From Mycobacterium sp. 852014-52450_SCH5900713 (GTDB lineage: Bacteria; Actinomycetota; Actinomycetes; Mycobacteriales; Mycobacteriaceae): 64,000 nt of DNA. Numbering within the stretch: position 1 is the stretch's first letter; every line of letters starts with the position of its first letter. The notes under the pieces were generated by a model. That model was not told the origin of the DNA, did not search any database, and saw nothing but the letters and a program-made list of their open reading frames with translations. This document shows positions 8,986-17,744 of this stretch, one piece after another. The DNA lies in contig NZ_LZIL01000035.1 in NCBI RefSeq assembly GCF_001667075.1, positions 1 to 64,000 on the forward strand, written 5' to 3'. Both the position numbers and the translations under genes were made by a program.

Positions 8986-10512
8986 TCAGCCCGCGAGGGC
9001 CTCGATCAGCATCTCCCGCAGCCGACCGGTGTCGACCTTGCCGGTGCCCCCGCGCGGCACGCCGTCATCGGATTCCAACAACAGCCACACGGTCGGAACC
9101 TTGAACGCGCTCAGCAGCTTTCGCGCATAACGACTCAGATGATCGGCGGACACGGCCCCGTCGCACACCACAACCGCGCCCACCCGTTGGCCCGTGGTTC
9201 CCGGCACGCTGGTGACAAAGGCGCTGCGGACACCGTCGATGGTGCGCAGCGCTCGTTCGACCTCGCTGGGATAGACGGTGGCGCCGCTGACCTTGAACAT
9301 GTCGTCGGAGCGCCCGTGGTAGAACAGGAACCCCTCGTCGTCGAGGCGGCCCAGGTCGCCGGTGGGGTAGAAGCCGTCGGCGGTGAACAGCTCTTCTCGG
9401 CTGCGACCGCAGATGCCGCGCAGCGTGTGTGGCCCCCGAATCTGGATCATGCCCACGGCGCCGGCCGGCACGGGCTCGCCGCTGTCGGGAGCCACGATGC
9501 GAACCTCCATGCCGCTGAACGGCTTTCCGCAGCTGCCCCACGCAGTCTCGGGCATGTCGGTGTCGGCGGGATAGCCGCAGTATGGACCGAATGCCTCGGT
9601 CATGCCGAACAACGTGGCCCGAGCGCCCGGCTGGGCCCGCTGTTCGGGCGGGAGCAGTGCCTGCAGGCTCCCCGGCCGCAGGGCCGACAGATCGGCGCCG
9701 ACAGTGGCGGCGTGCCTGGCCAACGTCTCCGCTTGGTCCGGCCAGCCGCGAAACAGCGTCACCCGCTCGGCTTCCAGCAGGCGCAGCGTGGTCTCCGGCC
9801 GCGGAATCTCCTCCGTCACCAGGGTGGCACCGGCCAGCAGCGTGGACAGGATTCCGCTGCCGAAGCCGCCCACCCAGAAGAACGGCATGGGTAGGTACAG
9901 CCGGGTGTCGGCGGTGATGCAGCGCGCGGCCAGGCCCGACCGCACGGCCTCCAGTGCACTGCCGTGAGAGTGCAGGACCCCCTTGGGGGCCCCACTGCTG
10001 CCGGAGGTGAACATGATGACCAACGGGTCGGCGGCCGTGACCGTCTCCGTCATGGCATCGACGATTCGGCGCACCGGCTCGCCGGCGGTGGCGTGGGTGA
10101 GCCGGTCGGTCGTCCAGACCTGACGCAGGGCAGGAAGTTCGGGCCGCAGCTCCTGAAGCTCATCGAGATAGCGATGACCGCGAAATTCGTCGACACTGAC
10201 CAGGAACTGGACCGCCGCGACACGCAGCTGCGCGGCGAGCTCACCGGCCTGCAGCAGCGTGCTCAGCGGTACCAGCACGGCACCGATGCGGGTCAGCGCG
10301 ACAGCGACCTGTACCCAGCGAGCGCTATTGGGCATGATCAATCCCACCCGGGTGCCCTTGCCCACACCGGCTTCAATGAATACCGCGGCCAATTCTCTTG
10401 TGGTGAGGTCGAGTTCGCGATAACTGATCCGCGACGCAGGGTCGATGACCATCGGTATGTCGCCGTCGCGATCGGAGCGGAACCGCACCAGTCCGTCGAT
10501 GGTGTCAGGCAT
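8986..10512 (-). CDS. Adenylate-forming acyl-CoA synthetase / ligase
   Basis: A 508-aa member of the ANL superfamily that should activate a carboxylic acid to its adenylate and then the CoA thioester. The phosphate-binding A3 motif is TSGSSGAPKGV (near residue 170). The A8 hinge region is FYPTGDLGRLDDEGFLFYHGRSDDMFKVSG, and the C-terminal catalytic lysine lies in GGTGKVD. It is the last gene of a leftward six-gene unit and overlaps the preceding ligase by 8 bases. It is slightly shorter than long-chain FadDs and closer to medium/aromatic acid ligases; the substrate is unknown. Confidence 0.9.
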   Translation of the reverse strand: MPDTIDGLVRFRSDRDGDIPMVIDPASRISYRELDLTTRELAAVFIEAGVGKGTRVGLIMPNSARWVQVAVALTRIGAVLVPLSTLLQAGELAAQLRVAAVQFLVSVDEFRGHRYLDELQELRPELPALRQVWTTDRLTHATAGEPVRRIVDAMTETVTAADPLVIMFTSGSSGAPKGVLHSHGSALEAVRSGLAARCITADTRLYLPMPFFWVGGFGSGILSTLLAGATLVTEEIPRPETTLRLLEAERVTLFRGWPDQAETLARHAATVGADLSALRPGSLQALLPPEQRAQPGARATLFGMTEAFGPYCGYPADTDMPETAWGSCGKPFSGMEVRIVAPDSGEPVPAGAVGMIQIRGPHTLRGICGRSREELFTADGFYPTGDLGRLDDEGFLFYHGRSDDMFKVSGATVYPSEVERALRTIDGVRSAFVTSVPGTTGQRVGAVVVCDGAVSADHLSRYARKLLSAFKVPTVWLLLESDDGVPRGGTGKVDTGRLREMLIEALAG

Positions 10513-12109
10513 CGAAGAGCTCTCTCAGTCCCCGTGTGTCGACTTTGCCGCTGGAGAGCAGCGGCAGTTGGTCGCGCGACAATGTCAGGAACCGCCGGGG
10601 AATCTTGTATGCCGACAATTCCGCCTTCAGCCCGTCGCGCAGCGCCGCCTCGTCGAAGGCGGCGCCCTCGGGCACGACCACGACCGCCGCGACCAGCTGT
10701 CCGCGCTGCGCATCCGGGACACCGACGACATGGGCCGTCAGCCCGCCGGCGACCTTGGCGATTGCCCGTTCCACTTCGTCGGCCGAGACATTGGCGCCGG
10801 CCGTCTTGATCATCGTGCTGAGCCGGCCGACGTAATAGAAGAACCCGTCGGCGTCGGCGCGCACCAAATCCCCGGTGTGGAACCAACCGTCGGCGTCGAA
10901 GCACTCCTCGCGACTGCGTCGGTAGTAGCGCTGCATCACGAACGGTCCCCGGATACACAGTTCCCCGACCCTGCCGACGCCGACCGCTAGTCCGGTTTGG
11001 GTGTCGACGATCCTGGTGTCGAAGCCGGGCGCCGGTCTGCCGAACGATCCGCGCCTGCTCTCGGGTTGATCGGTCTCGTCGTCGCTGATCAGCACGACGC
11101 TGCCGGCCTCGGTCATGCCCAGCATGTTGTGCCGCAGCTCGGGATCGGCCGGTCGAACCGCAGCCGCCATGATCGGGTACAGGTTGCCGCGACGCATCGA
11201 TGACAGGTCACGGCGCGCGAAGCTCGGATGGTCGGCGAGGTGCGCGACCCCTGCGCTGAAACCGTTGGTCAAGGTGGGTTTTTCGGCTTCCAGCAAATCG
11301 AGCGTCGTACCGGGATCCTCGGCGTTGGAGCACACCAGCGTCGAGCCGGCGACCAGGGTGGCGAGCAGTCCGAACGCGAAGCCGCCGATCCAGAAGAACG
11401 GCGAATTGCAGAACAGCTTGTCGTCGGCCGTCAAACCGCGAATGGCGTTGAGATTGCGCTGGTGTTCGAGCAGCGCGCCGTGTGTGTGTACGACGCCCTT
11501 GGGGGCGCTGCTGGAGCCCGACGTGTACACGATGGCCACGGGATCGCAACCCCGGACGTCATCTTGCGTCGCCGCCAACAGCGCGGGGGTCACGGTATCG
11601 GCCAGCCGGTAGAACCGGTCGATGTCGCGGACGCGCCGCCGCGCACCGGGGCGGTAGCTGATGCCGACCTGCCGGAGTTGCGGTGCGGCCGGGGCCAAGA
11701 GCCGGTAGTCGGACCCGAAATCCGAGTCCGACAGCACCTGCTCGAGGCGTTGCACGTAGTCGTGTGTGCGGAAAGATGCTGCGCTCAAGAGTATTTCGAC
11801 ATCGCTGTCGAGCAGTTGTTCGTGCATCTCGCGGGCGGTGACGAAGGTGGAGAAGGGAACCACCACGGCGCCGATTCGCGCCGCCGCCAGCATAGCGACG
11901 ACGAATTCCGACCCGTGGGGATAGAGCAGGCCGACGTGGGTGCCCTTGCCCGCGCCGACCGCGATCAGCCCGCGGGCGAGCTCGGCCGAGCGGGCCTCGG
12001 CTTGGCCATAACTGATGCGGTCAGCGTCGCAGATGAGTAGCGGACGTTCTGCGCCCGCACGGGCCCGGCGTGTCAGGACGTCGGCGACGGTCGGGCTGTC
12101 ACCGGGCAT
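10505..12109 (-). CDS. Adenylate-forming acyl-CoA synthetase / ligase
   Basis: A 534-aa ANL enzyme. The start chosen is ATG at 12109 (MPGDSPTVADVL); the frame stays open upstream, but only as low-quality antisense-like sequence inside the next gene. It has A3 YTSGSSSAPKGVVHTHG, A8 WFHTGDLVRADADGFFYYVGRLSTMIKTAGANV, and the catalytic lysine in LLSSGKVDTRGL. It overlaps the upstream ligase gene by 11 bases and the downstream one by 8. From 10505 to 15993 it forms part of one leftward transcription unit. Its high similarity in plan to the 8986-10512 product suggests a duplication followed by substrate divergence. Confidence 0.9.
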   Translation of the reverse strand: MPGDSPTVADVLTRRARAGAERPLLICDADRISYGQAEARSAELARGLIAVGAGKGTHVGLLYPHGSEFVVAMLAAARIGAVVVPFSTFVTAREMHEQLLDSDVEILLSAASFRTHDYVQRLEQVLSDSDFGSDYRLLAPAAPQLRQVGISYRPGARRRVRDIDRFYRLADTVTPALLAATQDDVRGCDPVAIVYTSGSSSAPKGVVHTHGALLEHQRNLNAIRGLTADDKLFCNSPFFWIGGFAFGLLATLVAGSTLVCSNAEDPGTTLDLLEAEKPTLTNGFSAGVAHLADHPSFARRDLSSMRRGNLYPIMAAAVRPADPELRHNMLGMTEAGSVVLISDDETDQPESRRGSFGRPAPGFDTRIVDTQTGLAVGVGRVGELCIRGPFVMQRYYRRSREECFDADGWFHTGDLVRADADGFFYYVGRLSTMIKTAGANVSADEVERAIAKVAGGLTAHVVGVPDAQRGQLVAAVVVVPEGAAFDEAALRDGLKAELSAYKIPRRFLTLSRDQLPLLSSGKVDTRGLRELFDA

Positions 12110-13571
12110 GGTCACTGTTGGCTGCGCTGAAGAAGCGCTGAACCGCGCCCAGATCGGCTTTGCCCGACGGTGTCCGCGGGATGGTGTCGACGATCGCGAT
12201 CTCGGTGGGAATCTCGTAGCGCGCCAGCCGCGTTCCCAGGTATTGCACCAGCGCGTCGCAGTCGACGGACGCGGACCCGCGCAGCTCCACCAGGGCGACC
12301 GGCGTCGCCCCGAGACGCTCGTCGGGCCGGCCGACCACCGCTGCACCTGCCACCGCGGGGTGGCTCTCCAGGGCGGTGCGAACGTCGTCGGGCATCACCT
12401 TGAACCCACCACGGATGATCGCCTGGTCGGCCCGCCCGACGATCCACACGAAGCCGTCCGCGTCGATGCGCGCCATGTCCGTGGTCCGCATCCACTGGGC
12501 CGACGGCCCCAGTTGGCCCGGCTTGACCTCGAGCAGACCGACCTTGTCAGTCCCCAGTGGCGTGCCGTCGTCCGCGACCACCCGCAACTGCGCACCCGGG
12601 TTGGCGCGGCCGACGCTGCCCCGTTTGGCGGCCCAATAGCGTTGGTGATCCGGCAGGGTCCAGCCGGCGACACCGCCACCGAATTCGGTTGCCGCGTAAG
12701 ACGTCAGGACGGGGATGCCGTATTTGGCGGTGAAGGCGTCGGCGTCGTCGGCCGTCACCGGGGCCGTGCCGCAGGTGACGGCGCGGATGCTGTCCAGATC
12801 GGCCGGCGGCAGGTTTGAGTGCAACACCGTGCGCAGGGCCGCGGGTACCAGCGATACGGTCCGCGGCCGGTGCCTGCGCACCGCGTCGGCCCAGGAGTTG
12901 AGCTCGAAACGTTCGAGAAGCGCGAATGGTCGTGCGTCGGCGATGCATTGCAGCACGCGGAATACCCCGCCGATGTGCACCAGCGGGGAGTTGACGATCG
13001 CGACGCCGCTACGTAGCTCGGTGGGCGCCGGGACGCGGCGGGGTTCGGCGCCCATCACGCTGCGCGCCAACATGTCGTAGCCGAGGTCGACCCTTTTGGG
13101 CGGACCCGTCGTACCGCTGGTCAACATTCGTACCGCGACCCCGGTCCGCGGGTGGACCTCCGGACGAGTCGTCGAGGCCCCGGCCGGGGCATCGTCCAAC
13201 CGACCCGAAATCGCCACCGTGGTGGCGTCGGTCGTCGGGGGCAGCAGTGTCGTCAGATCGGTGCTTTCCCCGATGATCAGGGGCAGCCGCAGTCCGGCGA
13301 TGTCGGCCTTGGTGCGCTCGTCCCCGCGAGACGGGTTGATGACGACGACGGTGCCACCGCCCAGCAGCACCCCGAGAAACGCGGCCACCTGACCGGGCCG
13401 GTTGCGCAGCAGCATCCCGACTTCGTCACCAGCGGTGAGCACGGCGATGCGTTCTGCCATGGCGCGGACCCTGTCCCACGAAATCCATTGGCCGTCATAC
13501 TCGATCGCGTGGGCGCCCGGCTCCAGGTTGAGGACGTCGGCGATGCGTTGACTGAGCGGGTGCGCAGGCAT
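12099..13571 (-). CDS. Adenylate-forming acyl-CoA synthetase / ligase
   Basis: A 490-aa ANL enzyme, the shortest of the three tandem ligases. The start is ATG at 13571, which overlaps the stop of the upstream crotonase (TGATG). Its A3 motif reads LTSGTTGPPKRVDL, with Arg where Gly is usual after the conserved Lys. The A8 region is MRTTDMARIDADGFVWIVGRADQAIIRGG, and the catalytic lysine is in TPSGKADL. All core residues for adenylation are present, so it should be active. It resembles the short O-succinylbenzoate-CoA-ligase-like branch; substrate unknown. Confidence 0.88.
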   Translation of the reverse strand: MPAHPLSQRIADVLNLEPGAHAIEYDGQWISWDRVRAMAERIAVLTAGDEVGMLLRNRPGQVAAFLGVLLGGGTVVVINPSRGDERTKADIAGLRLPLIIGESTDLTTLLPPTTDATTVAISGRLDDAPAGASTTRPEVHPRTGVAVRMLTSGTTGPPKRVDLGYDMLARSVMGAEPRRVPAPTELRSGVAIVNSPLVHIGGVFRVLQCIADARPFALLERFELNSWADAVRRHRPRTVSLVPAALRTVLHSNLPPADLDSIRAVTCGTAPVTADDADAFTAKYGIPVLTSYAATEFGGGVAGWTLPDHQRYWAAKRGSVGRANPGAQLRVVADDGTPLGTDKVGLLEVKPGQLGPSAQWMRTTDMARIDADGFVWIVGRADQAIIRGGFKVMPDDVRTALESHPAVAGAAVVGRPDERLGATPVALVELRGSASVDCDALVQYLGTRLARYEIPTEIAIVDTIPRTPSGKADLGAVQRFFSAANSDHAR

Positions 13572-14368
13572 CAGCGGGTCTTCGGAGTACGCGCCGCACC
13601 TTCGCCGTCGGCCTTCTGGGCGGCGAGTTGGGCAGTGCCGAGCGGGTTGCCCAGGCGGGTATAGATCAGCCCCTGCTCCATGGCCGCGCGATACGGCTTG
13701 TCGAGCGACTCCCAAATCGCCTTCACCGTGCCCTGAGTCGCGGTCGGTGGCTTCGCGGCGATCGTCGCGGCAATCTCGTGCGCGCGGCCCCAGAGCTGCT
13801 CGGCGGGGACCACCTCCGACACCAGTCCAATCCGGAGCGCGGTGTCGGCGCTGACCCGCTCGTCGTTACCCATCAAGGCGATGCGCAACGTCTCGCCAAG
13901 ACCGATGCGCCTCATCAGGCCGATCGGCTCCAACGCGCAGACCAGGCCGGCGGATACGTGCGAGTCGAAAAAGGTGGCGTCCTGCGAACAGATGACGACG
14001 TCGGATTCGTTGATGAAGTAGAACGCGCCCGCGGTGCACACGCCCTGAACGGCGCAGACGACCGGCTTCCACATCTTCTGCCACTTGGGGCTGAGCGCCT
14101 CGCCGGGATCCTCGTGGTTCCAGATGTTTTCGGGCTGCCCGTAGGGCGTTTTGATGTCCAGCCCTGCGCTGAACGCCCGATCACCGGCGGCCCGCAGCAC
14201 CACCGCGTTGACCGACTCGTCGAGCTTGACCATGCGCCAGGCGCGGGTCATCTCCTCACACATGGTGCGGTTGAACGCGTTCAGCTGCGCGGGCCGGTTC
14301 AGTGTGATGGTCGCGACCCGATCGGTCTCGTCGACCTCGAGCAGGATGGTCTCGAACGTCATCGGCAT
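13571..14368 (-). CDS. Enoyl-CoA hydratase/isomerase (crotonase family)
   Basis: A 265-aa crotonase. The oxyanion-hole segments are FSAGLDIKTPYG and the CTAGAFYFINESDVVICSQ block, followed by FFDSHVSAGLVCALEPIGLMRRIG. The family hydrates or isomerises enoyl-CoAs but also includes ring-cleaving hydrolases, so the precise reaction is open. The start used is ATG at 14368, overlapping the upstream crotonase by 10 bases; a second in-frame ATG lies two codons later. It is third of three consecutive crotonase genes in the operon. Confidence 0.88.
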   Translation of the reverse strand: MPMTFETILLEVDETDRVATITLNRPAQLNAFNRTMCEEMTRAWRMVKLDESVNAVVLRAAGDRAFSAGLDIKTPYGQPENIWNHEDPGEALSPKWQKMWKPVVCAVQGVCTAGAFYFINESDVVICSQDATFFDSHVSAGLVCALEPIGLMRRIGLGETLRIALMGNDERVSADTALRIGLVSEVVPAEQLWGRAHEIAATIAAKPPTATQGTVKAIWESLDKPYRAAMEQGLIYTRLGNPLGTAQLAAQKADGEGAARTPKTR

Positions 14369-15171
14369 TGCCAATCGGGCTTGCGTTTCTCGACGAAGGC
14401 TTTGGGCCCTTCGGCCGCGTCCTCGGTCCGCAGCACGCGCTCGCGGAACGTTTCTGCCATGATCTCGGCTTCGTGCAGCGGCACGTTGAGACCCTTGAGG
14501 ATGGCCAGGCGAGTTCCCCGAACCGCCAGCGGCGCATTGGAGTTGACGATGCCGGCGATCTCGTGCGCCCGCTCGAGAAGCCGGTCGTGCTCGACGATTT
14601 CGCTGATCAGACCGAGTTCGTAGGCGCGTTGCGCGCTCATCCGCTCGTGCTTGCCCATCAATGCCATCCGCAGGGCAATGGAGCGGGGCAGCACGCGCGA
14701 CAGCCGCACCATCTCGCGTCCGGCCACTAATCCGATGCTCACGTGCGGATCGAAGAATGTTGCCTGCTCCGAGGCGATCACGATGTCCGATGTGGTGACC
14801 CAGTCCATGCCGGCGCCGCAGCACAACCCGTTGACCGCGGCGAGCACCGGCTTGGCGGCCGTGCGAAATGGGGGAGTGCCCTCCTGCGGTGCCTCCCATT
14901 GGTCGTAGGTCGACAGATACGGGCGCTCGTAGATCACCTTGCCGTCTTCGGGAATGGCCCTGACGTCGGCGCCCGTGCAGAACGCGCGACCGGTGCCGGT
15001 CACGATGGTCAGCCAGACCTCGTCGTCGTTCTCGGCCTCGTCGTAGGCGGCCCGCAGCTCGGTGATCATGTGGGGGCTGAGGGCGTTGAGGGCGTCCGGA
15101 CGGTTCAGCGTGATGGTGGCGGTATGCCCGTCGACGTCGTAGTTGATGGTGTCGAACGAGTCAGTAGGCAT
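14359..15171 (-). CDS. Enoyl-CoA hydratase/isomerase (crotonase family)
   Basis: A 270-aa crotonase with ITLNRPDALNALS near residue 20, the first oxyanion segment FCTGADVRAIPEDG, and the second, AAVNGLCCGAGMDWVTTSDIVIASEQATFFDPHVSIGLV. It overlaps the next gene by 10 bases and lies 9 bases after the upstream crotonase stop. The CCGAGMD glycine motif is intact, so CoA thioester enolate stabilisation should work. Its close similarity in layout to 13571-14368 suggests tandem duplication. The role is an unassigned step of acyl-CoA breakdown. Confidence 0.9.
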   Translation of the reverse strand: MPTDSFDTINYDVDGHTATITLNRPDALNALSPHMITELRAAYDEAENDDEVWLTIVTGTGRAFCTGADVRAIPEDGKVIYERPYLSTYDQWEAPQEGTPPFRTAAKPVLAAVNGLCCGAGMDWVTTSDIVIASEQATFFDPHVSIGLVAGREMVRLSRVLPRSIALRMALMGKHERMSAQRAYELGLISEIVEHDRLLERAHEIAGIVNSNAPLAVRGTRLAILKGLNVPLHEAEIMAETFRERVLRTEDAAEGPKAFVEKRKPDWQCR

Positions 15172-15180
15172 CCTGCTCCC

Positions 15181-15993
15181 TCATCGGCCCTGAAACTTCG
15201 GTGCCCGTCGCTGCCGGAAGGCTTCCAGGCCTTCTTTGAAATCTGCTGTCCGGCAGGATAGTTCGAGATTGAACAGCTCCTGGGTCATGGCTTGGCTCAG
15301 CGTGGCCTGCTGGCCGAAGCTCAGGGCCTGCTTGGTCAGCCCGATCGCCGCGGTCGGACCGCAAACCAGCCGCTCGAGCAGTTCCTCGGCGGTGCCCTCG
15401 AGTTCGGCGGGGTCTACCGCTTGGTAGATCAATCCCCAGTCGGCCGCATCGTCCGCGCTGACCTTCTCGCCGAGCAGCAGCATCCGCCTGGCCCGTGCCA
15501 GGCCGACCAGCCGGGGCAGCAGCCAAGTCGCGCCCGAGTCGGGGCTGAAGCCCCGGTCCACGAAGGGCTCCCAGAACACCGCATCGCTGGCGGCAACAGT
15601 GAAGTCGGCTGCCAGCGCGAGATTGCACCCGAACCCCGCGGCCCATCCTCGCACGCTACAGAGCACCGGCAGCTGGATGCTCGCCACCAGTTCGATCACG
15701 CGATGAGCGGCATGGGGGATGCGCCGCACGAGATCGCCGGTGCGGGGACGTTGTTGGTCGTTGGCGGCGACCCAGTCCACTCCGGCGCAGAAGTCGTCGC
15801 CGCCCCGGATGTGAACCGCGCGCAACGAATCGTCGGCGGCGGCATCGGTCAGTGTCTCAACCATGGACCCAATCATTGCCTGGCTCAACGAGTTACGCCG
15901 GGATGGACGATCCAGCGTCAGCCGCAGCACGGCGCCGTCCCGCCGCACTGTCACCGCACCATCGGCACCGGCCGCGTCGGCCTCCTGACTCAC
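15181..15993 (-). CDS. Enoyl-CoA hydratase/isomerase (crotonase family)
   Basis: A 270-aa crotonase, first gene of the leftward operon. The start is taken as GTG at 15993, with AGAAAGG about 13 bases upstream. The open frame continues to 16365 but crosses a dyad operator and the divergent gene, so a longer start is unlikely. Landmarks are FCAGVDWVAAND and VRGWAAGFGCNLALAADFTVAASDAVFWEPFVDRGFSPDSGATWLLPRL; the acidic E and D positions of the active site are present. An operator-like 19-bp dyad lies 25 bases upstream. Confidence 0.85.
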   Translation of the reverse strand: MSQEADAAGADGAVTVRRDGAVLRLTLDRPSRRNSLSQAMIGSMVETLTDAAADDSLRAVHIRGGDDFCAGVDWVAANDQQRPRTGDLVRRIPHAAHRVIELVASIQLPVLCSVRGWAAGFGCNLALAADFTVAASDAVFWEPFVDRGFSPDSGATWLLPRLVGLARARRMLLLGEKVSADDAADWGLIYQAVDPAELEGTAEELLERLVCGPTAAIGLTKQALSFGQQATLSQAMTQELFNLELSCRTADFKEGLEAFRQRRAPKFQGR

Positions 15994-16017
15994 CGTCGAA
16001 TCCGGCCTTTCTGCCGA

Positions 16018-16036
16018 TACGGTTACCCATACAGTA
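16018..16036. promoter_or_regulatory. Dyad operator, copy A of the shared 19-bp motif
   Basis: TACGGTTA-CCC-ATACAGTA matches 13 of 16 arm positions of the ideal TACTGTAA-N3-TTACAGTA. It lies in the divergent gap between the leftward crotonase operon (start 15993) and the rightward thioesterase/crotonase pair (start 16125). A second inverted repeat, ATACAG (16029-16034) with CTGTAT (16055-16060), shares its right arm. Confidence 0.55.
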
Positions 16037-16124
16037 GGCAATACGATTGATACGCTGTATAAGTTAGCAGGGTACGCTGCCGCCGGACATAGCCGGGCCG
16101 GAACCCGAGCGAAAAGAGACAAGC

Positions 16125-16832
16125 ATGGCCTTGCAGGAGGGGCGACCCGAGGGGCGGGCCGCTTCAGAGGCGCCGGGCACCAGCGACGCCAAATTCGGCG
16201 AGCGGCCCCTGGCCCAGACCGTGGCCGCCGCCGGGGCCATGCGGCGCCTGAGTTCGCTGCTGCTGTCCCTCGAACATCCGCATCCGACGGTCGACACCAT
16301 GGTGGAGAAGTTCGCGCAGTGGGAGCGCGAGCTCGCGGTCGCGGCTCCCGTGGACAACGCACCACGCATCGGCGACGTCCCCGATGACCCTCGGCGCGTC
16401 TATCTCAACCACGCGACAGACATTGGCGCCTACAACCCGTGCTTTCCGGAGTATCTGTTCGACCACCTCGATGCCGACCAGGCCACCGGGCGGGTCAACT
16501 TCCCGCTCGTCTACGAGGGCCCGCCGGGGTTGGTGCACGGCGGCTTTCTGGGCGTCTTCTTCGACTGCGTCATCCAGCACCACAATTGCGTCGCAGGCCT
16601 TTCGGGCAAGACCCGGTCGTTGGTGGTGACGTTCCGCCGTCCGACCCCCGCGTTGACCGAACTGCGGTTCGACATCGCTCGTGCGCAAAGCGAGCGCGGT
16701 GTCGCCTCGACAGCGCGGCTGCTGCTCGATGACGAAGTGCTCTGTACCGGCGAGGTGAGCACGTTGGCGTCACCACCGGAAAAGCTGGCCGGGTTTCAAT
16801 TCGGCAGGCGGCGAAAGGAGTCCGACACATGA
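16125..16832 (+). CDS. Hotdog-fold thioesterase (PaaI-like)
   Basis: A 235-aa protein with a C-terminal hotdog domain (about 105-215): FPLVYEGPPGLVHGGFLGVFFDCVIQHHN is the signature helix-strand with the VHGG motif, followed by VTFRRPTPALTELRFDIA. The first 100 residues are a family-specific extension. It probably hydrolyses an acyl-CoA to free CoA in the pathway. It is the first gene of a rightward pair and its stop overlaps the next crotonase ATG by 4 bases. A 19-bp dyad (16018-16036) lies upstream. Confidence 0.85.
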   Translation: MALQEGRPEGRAASEAPGTSDAKFGERPLAQTVAAAGAMRRLSSLLLSLEHPHPTVDTMVEKFAQWERELAVAAPVDNAPRIGDVPDDPRRVYLNHATDIGAYNPCFPEYLFDHLDADQATGRVNFPLVYEGPPGLVHGGFLGVFFDCVIQHHNCVAGLSGKTRSLVVTFRRPTPALTELRFDIARAQSERGVASTARLLLDDEVLCTGEVSTLASPPEKLAGFQFGRRRKESDT

Positions 16833-17725
16833 CTGCCCCAAGCGCCGAGGACGATCGTGTGCTGTTCGAGGCCGACCGCGACCGCCGCATCGCGACGATC
16901 ACGCTGAACAATCCCTCGCAACACAACTCCTACGACGCCGCCATGCGCGAGGCCGTCGCCCGCTGTCTGGATCGGGTGGCCGAAGACGACGACCTCACGG
17001 TGGTGCTGTTGCGCGGAGCTGGTGGCGTCTTCTCCACCGGCGCCGACATGAACAACGCGTACGGCTGGTACGGCAAGCAGGGCGACGTGGGCGAGGACGC
17101 GTCGGCCAAGCGCCGCCCCAGCCAGCGCCGGCGACTCGCCGTGGACCGCAAGTCTTTTGGCTTCTACCACAATTTCATGGGCTTTCCCAAGATCACGGTG
17201 GGTGAGATCGCCGGGTATGCGCTCGGCGGCGGGTTCGAGATGGCACTGATGACCGACATCTCCGTGATAGCGCGTGACACGAAGATCGGCATGCCGGCGA
17301 CCCGCTTCCTCGGCCCGGCGCTCGGCAGCCTGCACATGTTCTTCCACCGGCTGGGGCCCGTGCTGGCCCGCCGCCTGCTGCTCACCGGCGACGTCATCGA
17401 GGCCGGCGAGCTCGAGCACCTCGGAATTTTCACCGACACATGCGATTCAGCCGCTGTCGGGGCGCGTGCGCGGTACTGGGCCGAGAAGGCGGCGAAGATG
17501 CCCGCCGACGGAGTGGTGATCGCCAAGGAAGCGTTCCGCCTCGTCGAGCAGAGCCAGGCGTACCAGGGTGAGGAAGTTGCCAGCTATCTCTTCCACGCCT
17601 TCGGCACCAACCTGCAATTCGGGCCGGACGAGTTCAACTTCGTCAAAACCCGCGCACAGCACGGCACGAAGGAAGCGTTCCGGCTCCGCGATGAATACTT
17701 CGACGTGCCGGAACCCGAAGCCTAA
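16829..17725 (+). CDS. Enoyl-CoA hydratase/isomerase (crotonase family)
   Basis: A 298-aa crotonase, longer than usual because of an insertion near residues 72-110 (YGWYGKQGDVGEDASAKRRPSQRRR) after the first oxyanion segment FSTGADMNNA. The second segment is EIAGYALGGGFEMALMTDISVIARDTKIGMPATRFLGPALGSLHMF. The basic insertion could reshape the acyl pocket or the CoA site. It is translationally coupled to the thioesterase by ATGA overlap, and the convergent TetR gene ends 20 bases after its stop. Confidence 0.88.
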   Translation: MTAPSAEDDRVLFEADRDRRIATITLNNPSQHNSYDAAMREAVARCLDRVAEDDDLTVVLLRGAGGVFSTGADMNNAYGWYGKQGDVGEDASAKRRPSQRRRLAVDRKSFGFYHNFMGFPKITVGEIAGYALGGGFEMALMTDISVIARDTKIGMPATRFLGPALGSLHMFFHRLGPVLARRLLLTGDVIEAGELEHLGIFTDTCDSAAVGARARYWAEKAAKMPADGVVIAKEAFRLVEQSQAYQGEEVASYLFHAFGTNLQFGPDEFNFVKTRAQHGTKEAFRLRDEYFDVPEPEA

Positions 17726-17744
17726 TAGGCCGATTCGTTCTCGG

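Noticed and set aside
16042..16060. Second dyad TACGATTG-ATA-CGCTGTAT beside copy A
   Set aside because: The inner arm positions do not fit the motif; only the outer CTGTAT pairs with ATACAG of copy A, so it is not counted as a separate operator.
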